From assembly GCF_946480185.1 (NCBI RefSeq), contig NZ_CAMLIG010000013.1:58693-122692 (forward strand): a DNA stretch of 64,000 nucleotides, read 5' to 3'. Of the stretch, positions 1 through 9,940 are shown piece by piece. The notes below the pieces were generated by a model. That model made no database searches. It had not been told where the DNA came from and worked only from the letters and a program-made list of their open reading frames with translations. This DNA is from an uncultured Pedobacter sp. (GTDB lineage Bacteria; Bacteroidota; Bacteroidia; Sphingobacteriales; Sphingobacteriaceae). The first letter of the stretch is position 1, and every line of letters starts with the position of its first letter. Made by a program: the position numbers and the translations under genes.

Positions 1-3
1 GTT

Positions 4-696
4 ATGGCAGAAAATTATTTAATTGACCAAGGCTACTATGTTGAATCCTATAGTAGTTCACGGGCAATTCCAAACTGGGTTTCTTGGCATTTAGATGAAA
101 GTTCTTTAGGCAATGCAGCAAGACAAGATGATTTTAGACCTTATACCGGATTACCAAGCAGCTTTTACCAGGTACAGGATAATAGCTATAGCGGTTCCGG
201 TTTCGACCGGGGACATAACTGTCCGTCTGCGGATAGAACTTCTTCTGTTGCCGCAAATTCATCCACTTTTTTAATGACGAATATGATTCCGCAGGCCCCA
301 AATAACAATCAGCAAACTTGGAGTAAGTTAGAAGAATATCTAAGAGGAGAAGCGCAGAAAGGCTATGAGGTTTATATTGTGATGGGCTCTTACGGTAAAG
401 GCGGAACGGGCAATAACGGAAGTGCAGAAACCATTAATGGTGGCAAAGTAACTGTTCCAGCTCATGTTTGGAAGGTAGCTGTTATACTGCTAAATGGAAA
501 TAGCGATTTATCACGAGTAACATCGTCAACAAGGGTTTTAGCAGTTGACACTCCAAACATGAATTCGATAAATGCAGATTGGAAACAATATATCACTACT
601 GTTGATGCGATAGAAGCGGCAACAGGAGATGACTTACTTTCTGCATTACCAACCTCTTTACAGACTACTTTAGAAGCGAAGAAATATATTCCTTAA
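4..696 (+). CDS. DNA/RNA non-specific endonuclease (NUC1/NucA type), 5' end outside window
   Basis: Sugar-non-specific nuclease of the beta-beta-alpha metal family, which cuts DNA and RNA using Mg2+. The signature DRGH is at residues 68-71 of the visible part, and is followed by the TNMIPQ stretch at 92-97 and a TWSKLE segment near 105-110, as expected for the metal-binding Asn and the helix of this fold. The reading frame is open back to the first base, so the ATG at 4 is probably internal and the signal peptide or upstream domain lies off the window. These enzymes are usually exported. It ends just before a 387 bp non-coding gap. Confidence 0.85.
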   Translation: MAENYLIDQGYYVESYSSSRAIPNWVSWHLDESSLGNAARQDDFRPYTGLPSSFYQVQDNSYSGSGFDRGHNCPSADRTSSVAANSSTFLMTNMIPQAPNNNQQTWSKLEEYLRGEAQKGYEVYIVMGSYGKGGTGNNGSAETINGGKVTVPAHVWKVAVILLNGNSDLSRVTSSTRVLAVDTPNMNSINADWKQYITTVDAIEAATGDDLLSALPTSLQTTLEAKKYIP

Positions 697-750
697 TTAT
701 AAAACTTAGGAAGTTGCAACAAATGCAAATAAAGTCATGTTAACTGGTAG

Positions 751-789
751 ATCCTTAAAATTTTAGATTAGTTCGAAAATTTTAAGGAT
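751..789. terminator. 14 bp perfect inverted repeat after nuclease gene
   Basis: ATCCTTAAAATTTT at 751-764 and its exact reverse complement at 776-789, with an 11-base loop. It sits 54 bases after the nuclease stop. There is no long T tract, so termination is inferred from position and stem only. The remainder of the gap up to 1083 is AT-rich and shows no gene; the promoter of the next gene must lie there, but no convincing TTTG/TAnnTTTG pair with normal spacing is visible. Confidence 0.4.
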
Positions 790-1083
790 TTGCTATTTAT
801 AAGAATCTCTAAAAATTCGAAAATTACCCAATAAACTCTTTGTAAGTTTATGAAACTCTGATCTAAAGTTTAAAAAGCTAAAATCTATCAGATTATTTTC
901 CTGCTTTAAGGTTTCAATGTTTTGTTTTTTATCATAAAGATGTTATTTGATAGTTATATTTTCAAATAACCAAATAACTTATTATAAAATATTTATTGAT
1001 AATAGTTTTTTGTTGAAATGTTAATATTTAGTTAATAATCAGGGTGTTATATTTATGTGTTTCTAATCTTAAAATGTAAACAC

Positions 1084-2169
1084 ATGAAAAAAATCTTACT
1101 TCTTTTGATTTTGGTAGTACCGACAATCACTTTTGCACAAAATGCATGGATTAATGAAATCCATTATGATGATCCTGGTGCAGATATAAATGAATTTTTA
1201 GAGGTGGTTATCGAAAATCCGGCTTCTTATAATTTGGGTCTTTTTAAAGTGGAGTTGTACAATGGAAGTAACGGTACCTTTTACGATACTAAAACTATCG
1301 ATAATTTCACAGTAGGAAGTAGTAACGGAAATTTTAAATATTATACCTACTTATATCCATCAAACGGAATACAGAATGGTTCTCCTGATGGAATTGCATT
1401 ATCGTATAATGGTACATTGATCCAGTTTTTAAGTTACGAAGGTGCTTTTGTTGCAGTAGGTGGAACTGCCGATGGTTCTACATCTACTGATATTGGTGTT
1501 TCAGAAACCAATACCGATGCCTCCGGCGTTTCTTTACAATTAATAGGGCCTTTAATTGCAGGAAGTCATTATACTGACTTCACGTGGGGTGGACCAACAA
1601 CAGCAACATTAGGGACACCAAATCCTTTAACGCTCCCAATCCAACTCACAAAATTCGCAAGTAAGACAGTAGACAAATCTGTTGTATTAAAATGGAATAC
1701 TGCATCAGAACAAAACAATGATTATTTCGATGTTCAGCGTTCGGCCGATGGAAAATCGTTCAGCTCCATAGGTAAAGTTTCTGGTGCAGGAAACTCTTTG
1801 GTTTCAAAAGATTATTCTTTTGTTGATGAAAACCCTTTTGCTGGAACAAACTATTATAAGTTAGTTCAACATGATTTTGATGGCAAAACCTCTCCTTCAA
1901 ATGTTATTTCTGTAGCTACAAAAATTACCGCTTCTCAAGTGTTGGTTTATGCAGGATCTTCTGATCTGAAAGTCACGCTTGTTTCGCCTAACAAAACAAA
2001 GGGCACTTTAAAGTTCTTCGATATTAACGGAAAAAAACTAGCTGAAAAGCCGGCCGAAATAAACAAAGGGTACAATTCATTTTTGTTGCCTTTAAGCTTG
2101 CAGACAGGTATTTATTTCGTTAATTACACATCAGAAAGTGAATCTTTAAATGTCAAGTTTATAAAATAA
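1084..2169 (+). CDS. Secreted protein with lamin-tail-like domain and T9SS sorting tail
   Basis: The start at 1084 gives a clean signal peptide (MKK, a leucine/valine-rich core, then TFAQ). Residues about 20-180 begin with AWINEIHYDDPGAD, the pattern of lamin-tail (LTD) domains that often accompany extracellular nucleases. A fibronectin-like segment follows (LKWNTASEQNNDYFDVQRS). The last ~75 residues end in GTLKFFDINGKKL...GIYFVNY...VKFIK, a typical Bacteroidetes type A sorting domain for export and surface anchoring through the type IX secretion system. An upstream in-frame ATG at 1057 would add nine residues before the signal peptide and is less likely. Function beyond export is unknown. 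Confidence 0.8.
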   Translation: MKKILLLLILVVPTITFAQNAWINEIHYDDPGADINEFLEVVIENPASYNLGLFKVELYNGSNGTFYDTKTIDNFTVGSSNGNFKYYTYLYPSNGIQNGSPDGIALSYNGTLIQFLSYEGAFVAVGGTADGSTSTDIGVSETNTDASGVSLQLIGPLIAGSHYTDFTWGGPTTATLGTPNPLTLPIQLTKFASKTVDKSVVLKWNTASEQNNDYFDVQRSADGKSFSSIGKVSGAGNSLVSKDYSFVDENPFAGTNYYKLVQHDFDGKTSPSNVISVATKITASQVLVYAGSSDLKVTLVSPNKTKGTLKFFDINGKKLAEKPAEINKGYNSFLLPLSLQTGIYFVNYTSESESLNVKFIK

Positions 2170-2193
2170 TTTAATTTCAGGTGAAAAATACAG

Positions 2194-2228
2194 CCGTCTC
2201 AAAACCAATTGAGGCGGTTTTTTTTGCG
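2194..2228 (+). terminator. Rho-independent terminator
   Basis: CCGTCTCAA at 2194-2202 pairs with TTGAGGCGG at 2209-2217 (one G-U pair), followed by a run of eight T. It ends the transcript of the T9SS-exported protein. Confidence 0.85.
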
Positions 2229-2292
2229 ATAAAAATTTTAAAAAGAATTTCCATTCTGATTTTATTTGCTAAAAATATTAGTAATTTTATGT

Positions 2293-3363
2293 ATGGAAAG
2301 CTCAGAAGAAAACGAATATTTTAAAGGTAGAGGATCGCAAAGCAATCCAAACAATAAATTCCATCGGAACCAGTTTTCGGTAGAAAATATAGAAGGTTTA
2401 GATGAACCTTTTTTAGAAAACTCATCCACAGAATTTATAAAAGAAAGCCCCAAAAAAATCATCAGCGTAAGCAACAGCCCTGATCTTCCTTTTATGTATT
2501 CCATCAATCCGTACCAAGGTTGTGAGCATGGTTGTATTTATTGTTACGCCCGAAATGCCCATGAGTATTGGGGCTTTAGCGCCGGTTTGGATTTTGAACG
2601 GAAAATAATTTATAAACCAGATGCGGCTTTGATGTTGGAACGTCAGCTTAACCACAAAAATTATCAGCCACAGGTGATTATGCTTTCCGGAAATACGGAT
2701 TGTTATCAGCCCGCTGAGCGAAAGTTTAAAATTACTCGGTCATTATTAAAAGTTTTTTTGAAATATAAACATCCTGTAAGCATCATCACTAAAAACAACC
2801 TGATATTAAGAGATCTGGATTTGTTAACAGAACTTAACAAGCTCGATTTAATTCATGTGAATGTAAGTGTAACTTCTTTGAACGAGGAGTTAAGGCAAAA
2901 ACTGGAACCCAGGACAGTAACCGGTAAAGGGCGGATAAGGGTAATTGAGAAATTGGCGGAAAAAAATATCCCCGTAAGGGTGATGGTGGCACCAATTATT
3001 CCCGGATTAAACAGTAATGAAATACCAGAAATTATAAAAGCTGCTGCCGATGCAGGCGCAAAAGATGCAACTTTTACCATTGTGCGACTAAACGGAGCAA
3101 TTGGCGATATTTTTAAAGATTGGATTCAGAAAGCTTATCCCGATAAAGCCCAAAAAGTACTGAACCAAATTGCGGCATGCCACGGCGGTTCTTTAAATGA
3201 CAGCAGATGGGGCAAAAGAATGAGAGGCGAAGGCAATGAAGCAAGTGCAATACATCAGCTTTTTAAGTTATCTGTTAAAAGATATATACCCAACCCCTCG
3301 TTACATCAGTTATCTCTGGCACATTTCAGTAAAAAAGCGGAACAGCTGAATTTGTTTGAGTGA
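2293..3363 (+). CDS. PA0069-family radical SAM protein
   Basis: Radical SAM enzyme with the cluster motif CEHGCIYCYAR; the three [4Fe-4S]-ligating cysteines are at about residues 77, 81 and 84. The GRGSQSNPNNKF start and the ending region GSLNDSRWGKRMRGEG are typical of the PA0069/spore-photoproduct-lyase-like group, whose substrate is not established. Length (356 residues) is normal for the family. The ATG at 2293 was chosen over an upstream non-ATG start because the conserved N-terminus begins right after it. It is a single gene bounded by terminators on both sides. Confidence 0.85.
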   Translation: MESSEENEYFKGRGSQSNPNNKFHRNQFSVENIEGLDEPFLENSSTEFIKESPKKIISVSNSPDLPFMYSINPYQGCEHGCIYCYARNAHEYWGFSAGLDFERKIIYKPDAALMLERQLNHKNYQPQVIMLSGNTDCYQPAERKFKITRSLLKVFLKYKHPVSIITKNNLILRDLDLLTELNKLDLIHVNVSVTSLNEELRQKLEPRTVTGKGRIRVIEKLAEKNIPVRVMVAPIIPGLNSNEIPEIIKAAADAGAKDATFTIVRLNGAIGDIFKDWIQKAYPDKAQKVLNQIAACHGGSLNDSRWGKRMRGEGNEASAIHQLFKLSVKRYIPNPSLHQLSLAHFSKKAEQLNLFE

Positions 3364-3385
3364 TTGTGAAATTGCAGAAAAACAA

Positions 3386-3415
3386 AAAGACGTTGCTTGC
3401 AAAAACAACGTCTTT
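3386..3415. terminator. Bidirectional terminator between convergent genes
   Basis: AAAGACGTTG at 3386-3395 and CAACGTCTTT at 3406-3415 form a 10 bp perfect stem between the convergent radical SAM and amidohydrolase genes, with A-rich sequence on the left and T-rich on the right. Confidence 0.8.
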
Positions 3416-3431
3416 CTTGAAAAATTATTAG

Positions 3432-6400
3432 CTAGTTCAGTTGGCTGTCTGGGATAATATAATTTTCAGTTTTATTAAATTGCCACCAAAACAAACCCCG
3501 AGGTTTTTCTGTATTTCCAATCTCATTCATTGTTGTAGCATCAAACAGGCGTCCGTTTACCATGGTATAAAGTATTTTTTCAGAGTTTCTGATGTCATCT
3601 AATGGGTTGGCATTCAGTACAATTAAATCGGCTAATTTCCCTCTTTTTAAAGAACCAATTTCTTTGTCCATCCCTAAATAACTGGCGCCATTAATTGTAG
3701 CGGCTTTTATGCAGTCAATAGGTTTCATTCCGCCTTGCGCCAGCATCCAAAGTTCCCAATGTGCACCTAATCCCTGTAACTGCCCGTGACTTCCTAAATT
3801 GATTTTTGTTCCACCTTTTGCCAATTCATTTACCGCTCTTGAAATATCAATATGTCCATAATCGCCATACTCGGCTGTGGTTCTTCTTCTGCTACGTTCA
3901 TCAATAATTGATTTTGGAGTAAATGTCAGAAGTTTTTCATTTTCCCATACATTAGTTCTGTCATACCAGTAATTTTCTCCCCACTGAGTGCCATAAGCAA
4001 CAATAAGCGTAGGCGTATAACCTGATTTACTAGCATTCCAAAACGTGTTTACATCTTTATAAACCGGAAAAACCGGGATGTTATGTTCAATTCCCGTATG
4101 TCCGTCGGCAATCATATTCATGTTGGTGTAAAAACTGGAACCTCCTTCTGGCACCACTTCCATATTTAATTCCCTGGCCGCTTGGATAATTTGCTGTCTT
4201 TGCTCTCTTCTGGGTTGGTTGTATGATTTTACCGAAAAAGCACCTACTGCCTTTAATCTTCGTAAATGAGATTTAGCATCATCTAAACTGTTTATTTCGG
4301 CTTTAAAATCCCCATCTGCACCGTATAAAATTGTGCCGGTTGAATATAAGCGTGGACCTATCATTCTGCCTGCTTTTATCATTTCTGCCTGACTAAAAAC
4401 CATAGGCGTATTGCTTGACGGGTCATGCGATGTAGTTACTCCGTATGCTAAATTGGCGTAATATGGCCAGTCTTGTTGAGGCGAAATTCCGTCCGGACTA
4501 GTGGGTATATGTGCGTGTACATCAACAATACCGGGCATAATGGTTTTTCCGCTCACATCAAAAACTTTGGCATCCTCCGGAATTTGTACGGCTTCTTCTT
4601 GTCCAACTTGTTCAATTTTGTTCTCGTTTACTATAATTGTACCTTTTTCAATTACTTCGGTACCGTCCATCGTAATAATTCTTGCACCTTTTAAAGCAAT
4701 TCTTCCTTGTGGCTTATAAGTTGGTAGTTTTAATCCAATGTTTATTCCGGTGGTATCAACGGGTTCTTTTTTTGCTTTTTCATCTACAACATCAGTTACA
4801 AAAGAAAAAGCATCTTTTACAGGTTTCGAGAAATATTCGGGACCCAAAGTCCAGTGAATAATTCTGCTGTCGGCACTCCAGTGAATATCGGTACCGGCAT
4901 CTTTAGTAAGTTTTCTTAGCGGTAAAGCTTTATTTGTGGATGAAAGATCCAAAGCTGTTCCAGTACTTACCATTGGTGTTAGATAAACGTTGAACAATTC
5001 GTTAAACGCCATCCACTGTCCATCCGGACTAGGTATAAAGTCAGTTGCATAAGTAGAGGTATAAAGTGTTTTTACGTCTTTTCCATTTAAATCGCAACTA
5101 TTGTAAGTTTTTTTCCCGTCTTCGGATGATTGAAAAAGTATTCTATCATCGTAATTATTAAACTGAGGTTTTATCCCTTTTTTTACGATGAATTTTGCTG
5201 TTCCTTTCTCAGGAGCGATAGTGTAAATGCCTGGATTTTTTCCATAAGAAAAACCCAAAGTTTCATTGCCACTTCCTTTTCTGTAAACAATTAAATCGCC
5301 TTTATGATTAAATTTTGGCGAGTAATAAAAGCCTCTTTCTGTAGTAACAGCATTTAATTTTTTGCCCTTGAAATCGAATTTCATCACTTCTCCGCGTAGT
5401 TCATCGTTCCATGTAGTAAACACTACCGACTTTCCGTCTGGACTAAAGTTTGGTTCAAATTCCCAATCTGTTCCTTCAGTTAATCTTACAGGCTCTCCGT
5501 TTGGCAAATCTTTGATGTATAAATAACCAGCAGCGTTAAAAACCACCTTTTTGCCATCGGGCGAGGTACTGAGTTGCCTAATCATTTTAACTTCAAAATC
5601 GTTTTTGAAAACGGTTTGATCAAAATGTAAAGCATCCGTAATGGTTTGTTTAACATCTGCCGAAAAAGGGATTTCTTCGCTGTAAAGTGTAATGGTATCT
5701 ACTTTTCTTATTTTTCCTTTTGCATAAAAAACGATGGTTCTGCTATCCGGTAACCAATTGAAATTTGGATAAACGCCATAAATTGCCCAAGTTTCTTGTT
5801 GGTCTTTTGATAAATCTGTATACACAGGTTTCTCTTCGCCGGTATGCAAGTCCTGCACATATAAAACAGATTTTAAGCGGTCTCTTTTTACATAAGCTAA
5901 CTGAGAACCATCCGGTGAAACCTGGGGTCGTACAGCACCGCCCGAACCTCCCGCTACTTTTTCAATCTCGCCTGTCGTAAGGTCTAGTTTTTTGATGGCA
6001 TAAATTTCTCCATTCGGATCTTTGTTGTACTGAAAATTTGGACCTTGACTAACATCCTCACTAAAATAAACTGATTTCCCATCTGGTGATACCCAAGGTT
6101 CACCCAAATCCTGCTGGTCATTTTTCTTTTTTGTTAACTCAATGCCGTCAAATCCTCCAGAAATATGGTACATCCAAAGTTCGCCAGCGCCTAAGGAACG
6201 GTGAGCCGTAAAGTGTTTTCTGGCAATTAAGTATTTGCTGTCCGTAGTCCAAACCGCATTGTTTAATAGTCTAAATTTTTCTTTGGTAATTTGGCGTTGG
6301 TTGCTTCCGTCAACATTCATCACCCAAATATTATCTGCCCCGTCTTTATCACTAGTATATGAAATGTATTTGCCGTTAGGCGAGAAGCGTGGCTGAATTT

Positions 6401-6662
6401 CATAAGCCAGTCCGCCGGCCAGTAAAGTGGCTTTTCCGCCGGTAATGGGCATTTTGTAAATATCACCCAGTAAATCAAATACAATTGTTTTTCCATCGGC
6501 ACTTACGTCCAAATTCATGTAAGTCCCTTCATCAGTATTAAAATTAATGGTTTTGCTGGGACCCATAGGTTTTTCAACGTTCCATTTATTTTCTTTTTCT
6601 TGCGCTGTCGCGACGGTTGATAACAGCAAAAAAAGAGAAGCTTTATAAACTAGATTTTTCAT
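3432..6662 (-). CDS. Secreted TolB-like beta-propeller/amidohydrolase fusion
   Basis: A 1076-residue protein with an N-terminal signal peptide (MKNLVYKASLFLLLSTVATAQ). Residues about 35-640 contain repeated SPDGK motifs (PRFSPNGKYISYTSDKDG, WVSPDGKSVYFSED and others), the hallmark of WD40-like PD40/TolB propeller blades. From about residue 660 comes an amidohydrolase: the VDVHAHIP metal site (HxH), EHNIPV, GSHGQLQGLGAH, and the terminal LKRGKLADLIVLNANPL strand. It probably hydrolyses a peptide-like or cyclic amide substrate in the periplasm; the substrate cannot be read from sequence. Large propeller-amidohydrolase fusions are common in Bacteroidetes. Monocistronic. Confidence 0.87.
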   Translation of the reverse strand: MKNLVYKASLFLLLSTVATAQEKENKWNVEKPMGPSKTINFNTDEGTYMNLDVSADGKTIVFDLLGDIYKMPITGGKATLLAGGLAYEIQPRFSPNGKYISYTSDKDGADNIWVMNVDGSNQRQITKEKFRLLNNAVWTTDSKYLIARKHFTAHRSLGAGELWMYHISGGFDGIELTKKKNDQQDLGEPWVSPDGKSVYFSEDVSQGPNFQYNKDPNGEIYAIKKLDLTTGEIEKVAGGSGGAVRPQVSPDGSQLAYVKRDRLKSVLYVQDLHTGEEKPVYTDLSKDQQETWAIYGVYPNFNWLPDSRTIVFYAKGKIRKVDTITLYSEEIPFSADVKQTITDALHFDQTVFKNDFEVKMIRQLSTSPDGKKVVFNAAGYLYIKDLPNGEPVRLTEGTDWEFEPNFSPDGKSVVFTTWNDELRGEVMKFDFKGKKLNAVTTERGFYYSPKFNHKGDLIVYRKGSGNETLGFSYGKNPGIYTIAPEKGTAKFIVKKGIKPQFNNYDDRILFQSSEDGKKTYNSCDLNGKDVKTLYTSTYATDFIPSPDGQWMAFNELFNVYLTPMVSTGTALDLSSTNKALPLRKLTKDAGTDIHWSADSRIIHWTLGPEYFSKPVKDAFSFVTDVVDEKAKKEPVDTTGINIGLKLPTYKPQGRIALKGARIITMDGTEVIEKGTIIVNENKIEQVGQEEAVQIPEDAKVFDVSGKTIMPGIVDVHAHIPTSPDGISPQQDWPYYANLAYGVTTSHDPSSNTPMVFSQAEMIKAGRMIGPRLYSTGTILYGADGDFKAEINSLDDAKSHLRRLKAVGAFSVKSYNQPRREQRQQIIQAARELNMEVVPEGGSSFYTNMNMIADGHTGIEHNIPVFPVYKDVNTFWNASKSGYTPTLIVAYGTQWGENYWYDRTNVWENEKLLTFTPKSIIDERSRRRTTAEYGDYGHIDISRAVNELAKGGTKINLGSHGQLQGLGAHWELWMLAQGGMKPIDCIKAATINGASYLGMDKEIGSLKRGKLADLIVLNANPLDDIRNSEKILYTMVNGRLFDATTMNEIGNTEKPRGLFWWQFNKTENYIIPDSQLN

Positions 6663-6836
6663 TTTGTGGATTAAACAATTCGCAATTTATGAAATTTAAA
6701 TTTTTGAGACTAAAAGCCCTATTGATTACATGATTTTTTTACATTGCTTTCAAACTCCGCAATAAGCGTACTAAAATCGGCGGAAGCCTTATATTAAACC
6801 ATAAATATTCACTTTCTTTGTTTATAAAGCCGTAGC

Positions 6837-8726
6837 ATGTTAAGCAAAGATATTTTAAAGCAGTTTTGGGGATACGATGATTTTAGGCCGATGCAGGCCG
6901 AGATTATTGATGCTGTAATTGCAGGAAAAGATACTTTGGCATTATTGCCTACAGGCGGTGGAAAATCCATCTGTTTTCAGGTGCCGGCAATGGCTATGGA
7001 GGGGATTTGTATTGTGATCTCACCATTAATTGCACTGATGAAAGATCAGGTAGAAAACCTTAAACATCGTGGAATTAACGCCATTGCAATTGTTTCTGGA
7101 ATGGGCAAACGTGAAATTGATATTGCTTTGGACAACTGCATTTATGGGTCAGTTAAATTTTTGTATTTATCACCGGAAAGGTTACTTTCTGATTTAGTGC
7201 GGGAGCGTGTGAAGTACATGAAAGTAAATTTGCTGGCCGTGGATGAAGCACATTGTATTTCTCAATGGGGATATGATTTTCGTCCGCCTTATCTGCATAT
7301 CAAAGATTTTAGAGCCATTCATCCAAATGTGCCAGTTTTAGCTCTAACAGCTTCGGCAACTGAAAAAGTGCAATTGGATATTGTGGAGAAGCTGGAATTT
7401 AAAGAAAAAAATATTTTCAGAAAGAGTTTTGAACGTAAAAACCTGAGCTATTCCGTAATCAATCAGGAAAATAAGTTGCAGAAACTTTTAGATGTTTGTA
7501 ACGGTGTAGCCGGAAGCGGGATTTTGTATGTGCGGACTAGGAAAGATACCGTAGAACTGGCAAAATATTTAAACCAACATAACATACCCGCACAATATTA
7601 CCACGCTGGATTGGATTTGGATGAACGGGCAGAAAAACAGGATGCTTGGCTGAATGATAAGGTAAAAGTGATGGTTGCTACAAACGCCTTTGGGATGGGA
7701 ATTGATAAGCCAAATGTACGTTTTGTGGTGCATTATGAGATTCCGGAAAGCTTGGAAGCTTACTATCAAGAAGCGGGTAGGGCAGGGCGTGATGAACGAA
7801 AATCCTACGCGGTAGTGCTGTTTCAGCCGAGAGATAGGATGAGTTTTGAAAAACGGTTTGAACATAATTTTCCTCCACCAGAGGAAATCAAAAAGATATA
7901 CCATTTCATTTGCAATTACCTGCAAATCCCTTTTGAAGCAGGAGAGGGGATTACTTATGAATTTAACCTTGCCGATTTTTGCTCTAAATTTCAGTTGGAT
8001 GTTATTAGCACCATTAGTGCGATAAAATTTTTAGAGCATGATGATTATTTTGTGCTCAATGAAAGTGCGCTGATGCTTTCGCGGATTCAGTTTATTGTAA
8101 ATGGCGAAGATTTGTACCGTTTCCAAGTGGAGAATTCTAAGTTCGATGGCTTTATTAAATCGATACTTCGGGCTTATGGCGGTGCTTTTGATCAGTTCAT
8201 CAATATCAAAGAGATGGATTTGGCCAAAAAGAATAACCTATCTAAACAAATGGCGATTAAATATTTACAAGAGTTAGATAAGTTGGAAATCATCAGCTAT
8301 CAGCAACAAACCAACCAGCCTTTGTTGACGTTTGTAAAACCTAGGGTTAAAACAGAAGATTTATTGATTGACCGGATTTATTTTGAAGATCGTAAACAGA
8401 ATTATCGGCAGAAAATGCTGAGCACTTTGGCTTTTGTGGAGCAGGAAAAATGCAGAAGTGTACAAATTTTAGAATATTTTGATGAAACGGATGCCCAAAA
8501 ATGTAGGATTTGTGATGTTTGCTTGGCGGAGAAAAGGAGTGAAATTGTAAATCTGGAATCGCAGATGACGGCAGATATTTTGCAACATTTGAAAACGCAA
8601 AGTGCAAATTCTAGGCAATTATTGTCGGCGGTAAAAAAAGGGAGCGAGAAAGAGAAGCTGAGTTTGATTAGAACACTGTTAGATGCAGGCGTAATTAAAA
8701 AGAACGAAAGCGAGTACTATCTTTAA
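6837..8726 (+). CDS. recQ: RecQ-type ATP-dependent DNA helicase
   Basis: Superfamily 2 3'-5' helicase acting in recombination and repair. Visible motifs: FRPMQAEII (motif 0), LLPTGGGKSICFQ (Walker A, residues ~38-50), VDEAHCISQWGYDFRP (DEAH motif II plus the RecQ aromatic loop, ~136-151), ALTASAT (motif III), FGMGIDKPNVRFVVHYEIP and YYQEAGRAGRD (motifs V-VI). A zinc-binding remnant CRSVQ...CRICDVC is near residue 540. At 629 residues it is the short RecQ form; no clear HRDC domain is seen at the C-terminus. Its last 32 bases overlap the convergent glycosyltransferase gene. Confidence 0.92.
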   Translation: MLSKDILKQFWGYDDFRPMQAEIIDAVIAGKDTLALLPTGGGKSICFQVPAMAMEGICIVISPLIALMKDQVENLKHRGINAIAIVSGMGKREIDIALDNCIYGSVKFLYLSPERLLSDLVRERVKYMKVNLLAVDEAHCISQWGYDFRPPYLHIKDFRAIHPNVPVLALTASATEKVQLDIVEKLEFKEKNIFRKSFERKNLSYSVINQENKLQKLLDVCNGVAGSGILYVRTRKDTVELAKYLNQHNIPAQYYHAGLDLDERAEKQDAWLNDKVKVMVATNAFGMGIDKPNVRFVVHYEIPESLEAYYQEAGRAGRDERKSYAVVLFQPRDRMSFEKRFEHNFPPPEEIKKIYHFICNYLQIPFEAGEGITYEFNLADFCSKFQLDVISTISAIKFLEHDDYFVLNESALMLSRIQFIVNGEDLYRFQVENSKFDGFIKSILRAYGGAFDQFINIKEMDLAKKNNLSKQMAIKYLQELDKLEIISYQQQTNQPLLTFVKPRVKTEDLLIDRIYFEDRKQNYRQKMLSTLAFVEQEKCRSVQILEYFDETDAQKCRICDVCLAEKRSEIVNLESQMTADILQHLKTQSANSRQLLSAVKKGSEKEKLSLIRTLLDAGVIKKNESEYYL

Positions 8727-9591
8727 GTTTTTGTAAAGAATGGTAATAGTAGAGCTTATAAACAGATATAAGCAGTGTTGATCCAATTGGGATGTTTAAA
8801 AATAACAGTTCTTTCGCTTTTCTTAAAACCTCCTCCTGTTTAATAGAAAGTAAAAAAGTAAGTTTATATTTTCTAATCTTTCTATAAAAATCAGAAACAC
8901 CAACTTCTTTCTCCAATTGCCGGTCTGTTTTTTTTGTGATGAGCTTGTGTAAGTTTCTGAGCGCTTGTTCCGTATCGTCAACAAATTCCTCGTTTGTTTT
9001 AAGCTGGATGTGCATTACAGGGTTGTTGATTCTTTTTAAAGCGATACCTAAGCGTTTTGCACCTAAACCAAATAAAACATCTTCATAACCATAACTTTTA
9101 ATTTCCTCATCAAAAGCCAAGGCGCTAAAAACAGTTTTCGGGATCACGAAATTATTTGATTGGAAAGCTGTTTGCGAATATTGTTCTACCTGCGAACCGT
9201 ATTTATAATGCAGAAAGTGTTTTGGGTCTGGCTGCATAATCGGGTAAAACCTGCCTCCCGAAACAATTTTATTTCCTAAATCCGCCAGGTAAGTTTTTAT
9301 GAAATTTTTACTGGTGATTTTAGCGTCTGCATCTAAAAAAAGCAAATAAGGGTATTGTGCTTTTAAAGCCAGAAAATTGCGGATAGCAGAACGCCCAATA
9401 TTTTGATTTAGGAAAAAAACAGAAAATTCTGCTTGGGCATAATTGTTTAAATAGGCTTTTTTAGAAGGCAGAGATGCATCATCAGCAATCAGAATCTCAA
9501 ATTTAATTTTGGCATGTTTGCATTGTAAAAACAGCGTATCAAATAAACTGGGGTTTATAAAGTTGTAATGTGGAATACAAATGCTTAACAT
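8695..9591 (-). CDS. Family 2 glycosyltransferase
   Basis: GT-A fold glycosyltransferase. It opens with MLSICIPHYNF and FEILIADDASLPSKKAY, the nucleotide-sugar binding start of family GT2, and contains YLLFLDADAKI (the metal-binding DxD-type motif, ~residues 90-100) and SYGYEDVLFGLGAKRLG (an ExD-like acceptor motif). At 298 residues the length is ordinary. It probably adds a sugar to a cell-surface glycan. Its 3' end overlaps the 3' end of recQ on the other strand. Confidence 0.8.
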   Translation of the reverse strand: MLSICIPHYNFINPSLFDTLFLQCKHAKIKFEILIADDASLPSKKAYLNNYAQAEFSVFFLNQNIGRSAIRNFLALKAQYPYLLFLDADAKITSKNFIKTYLADLGNKIVSGGRFYPIMQPDPKHFLHYKYGSQVEQYSQTAFQSNNFVIPKTVFSALAFDEEIKSYGYEDVLFGLGAKRLGIALKRINNPVMHIQLKTNEEFVDDTEQALRNLHKLITKKTDRQLEKEVGVSDFYRKIRKYKLTFLLSIKQEEVLRKAKELLFLNIPIGSTLLISVYKLYYYHSLQKLKDSTRFRSF

Positions 9592-9610
9592 TTTACGGGT
9601 CGTGTAAAAT

Positions 9611-9638
9611 AAAAAAACCCAACTTAAAATAAGTTAGG
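9611..9638 (-). terminator. Terminator of histone H1-like gene
   Basis: Read on the minus strand, CCTAACTT and AAGTTGGG form an 8 bp stem with a five-base loop, followed by a T-rich tract. It lies 30 bases past the stop of the small gene at 9668-9841. Confidence 0.8.
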
Positions 9639-9667
9639 CTTTTAGTTTTTGGTAAATAGTGTAAATA

Positions 9668-9841
9668 CTATCCGTTTTTCTTAGCAGTAACTTCGTTACG
9701 GATGTCTTGTGCTAAAACTTTAGTTTGTTGCATAGCGTTACGTAATCTTGTTCCTGCAGCTTTGTTACCTTTTTCAAAAAAAGCTGTTGCGTCTGCTTCC
9801 GCTGCACCTAAAAGTGCTTTTAGTTCATTAAATTTGTCCAT
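9668..9841 (-). CDS. Histone H1-like nucleoid protein (Hc1 family), 57 residues
   Basis: Reading the minus strand gives a 57-residue basic protein beginning MDKFNELKALLGAAEAD, with FFEKGNKAAGTRLRNAMQQ in the middle and TAKKNG at the end. This is the short Bacteroidetes histone H1/Hc1-like family: helical, lysine-rich, DNA-associated and highly expressed. It has its own terminator downstream. Calls that require at least 60 residues miss it. Function by family: nucleoid-associated protein, inferred. Confidence 0.85.
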   Translation of the reverse strand: MDKFNELKALLGAAEADATAFFEKGNKAAGTRLRNAMQQTKVLAQDIRNEVTAKKNG

Positions 9842-9940
9842 TTTGTATATTTATTTGATGATTAATTATTCGTTTAAAACGAAGATATTTAATTTTTATC
9901 ATAATATGCAAGTACTTTCACAATTAAATTCCACTATTTT

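Noticed and set aside
1009..1055. Promoter for the T9SS-exported protein gene (TTTG at 1009 and TATATTTA at 1048)
   Set aside because: The spacing of 35 bases is too long for the Bacteroidetes consensus and the second element is imperfect.
4473..4719. Small plus-strand reading frames within the amidohydrolase gene
   Set aside because: They lie fully inside the antisense of a long, well-supported gene and have no motifs.
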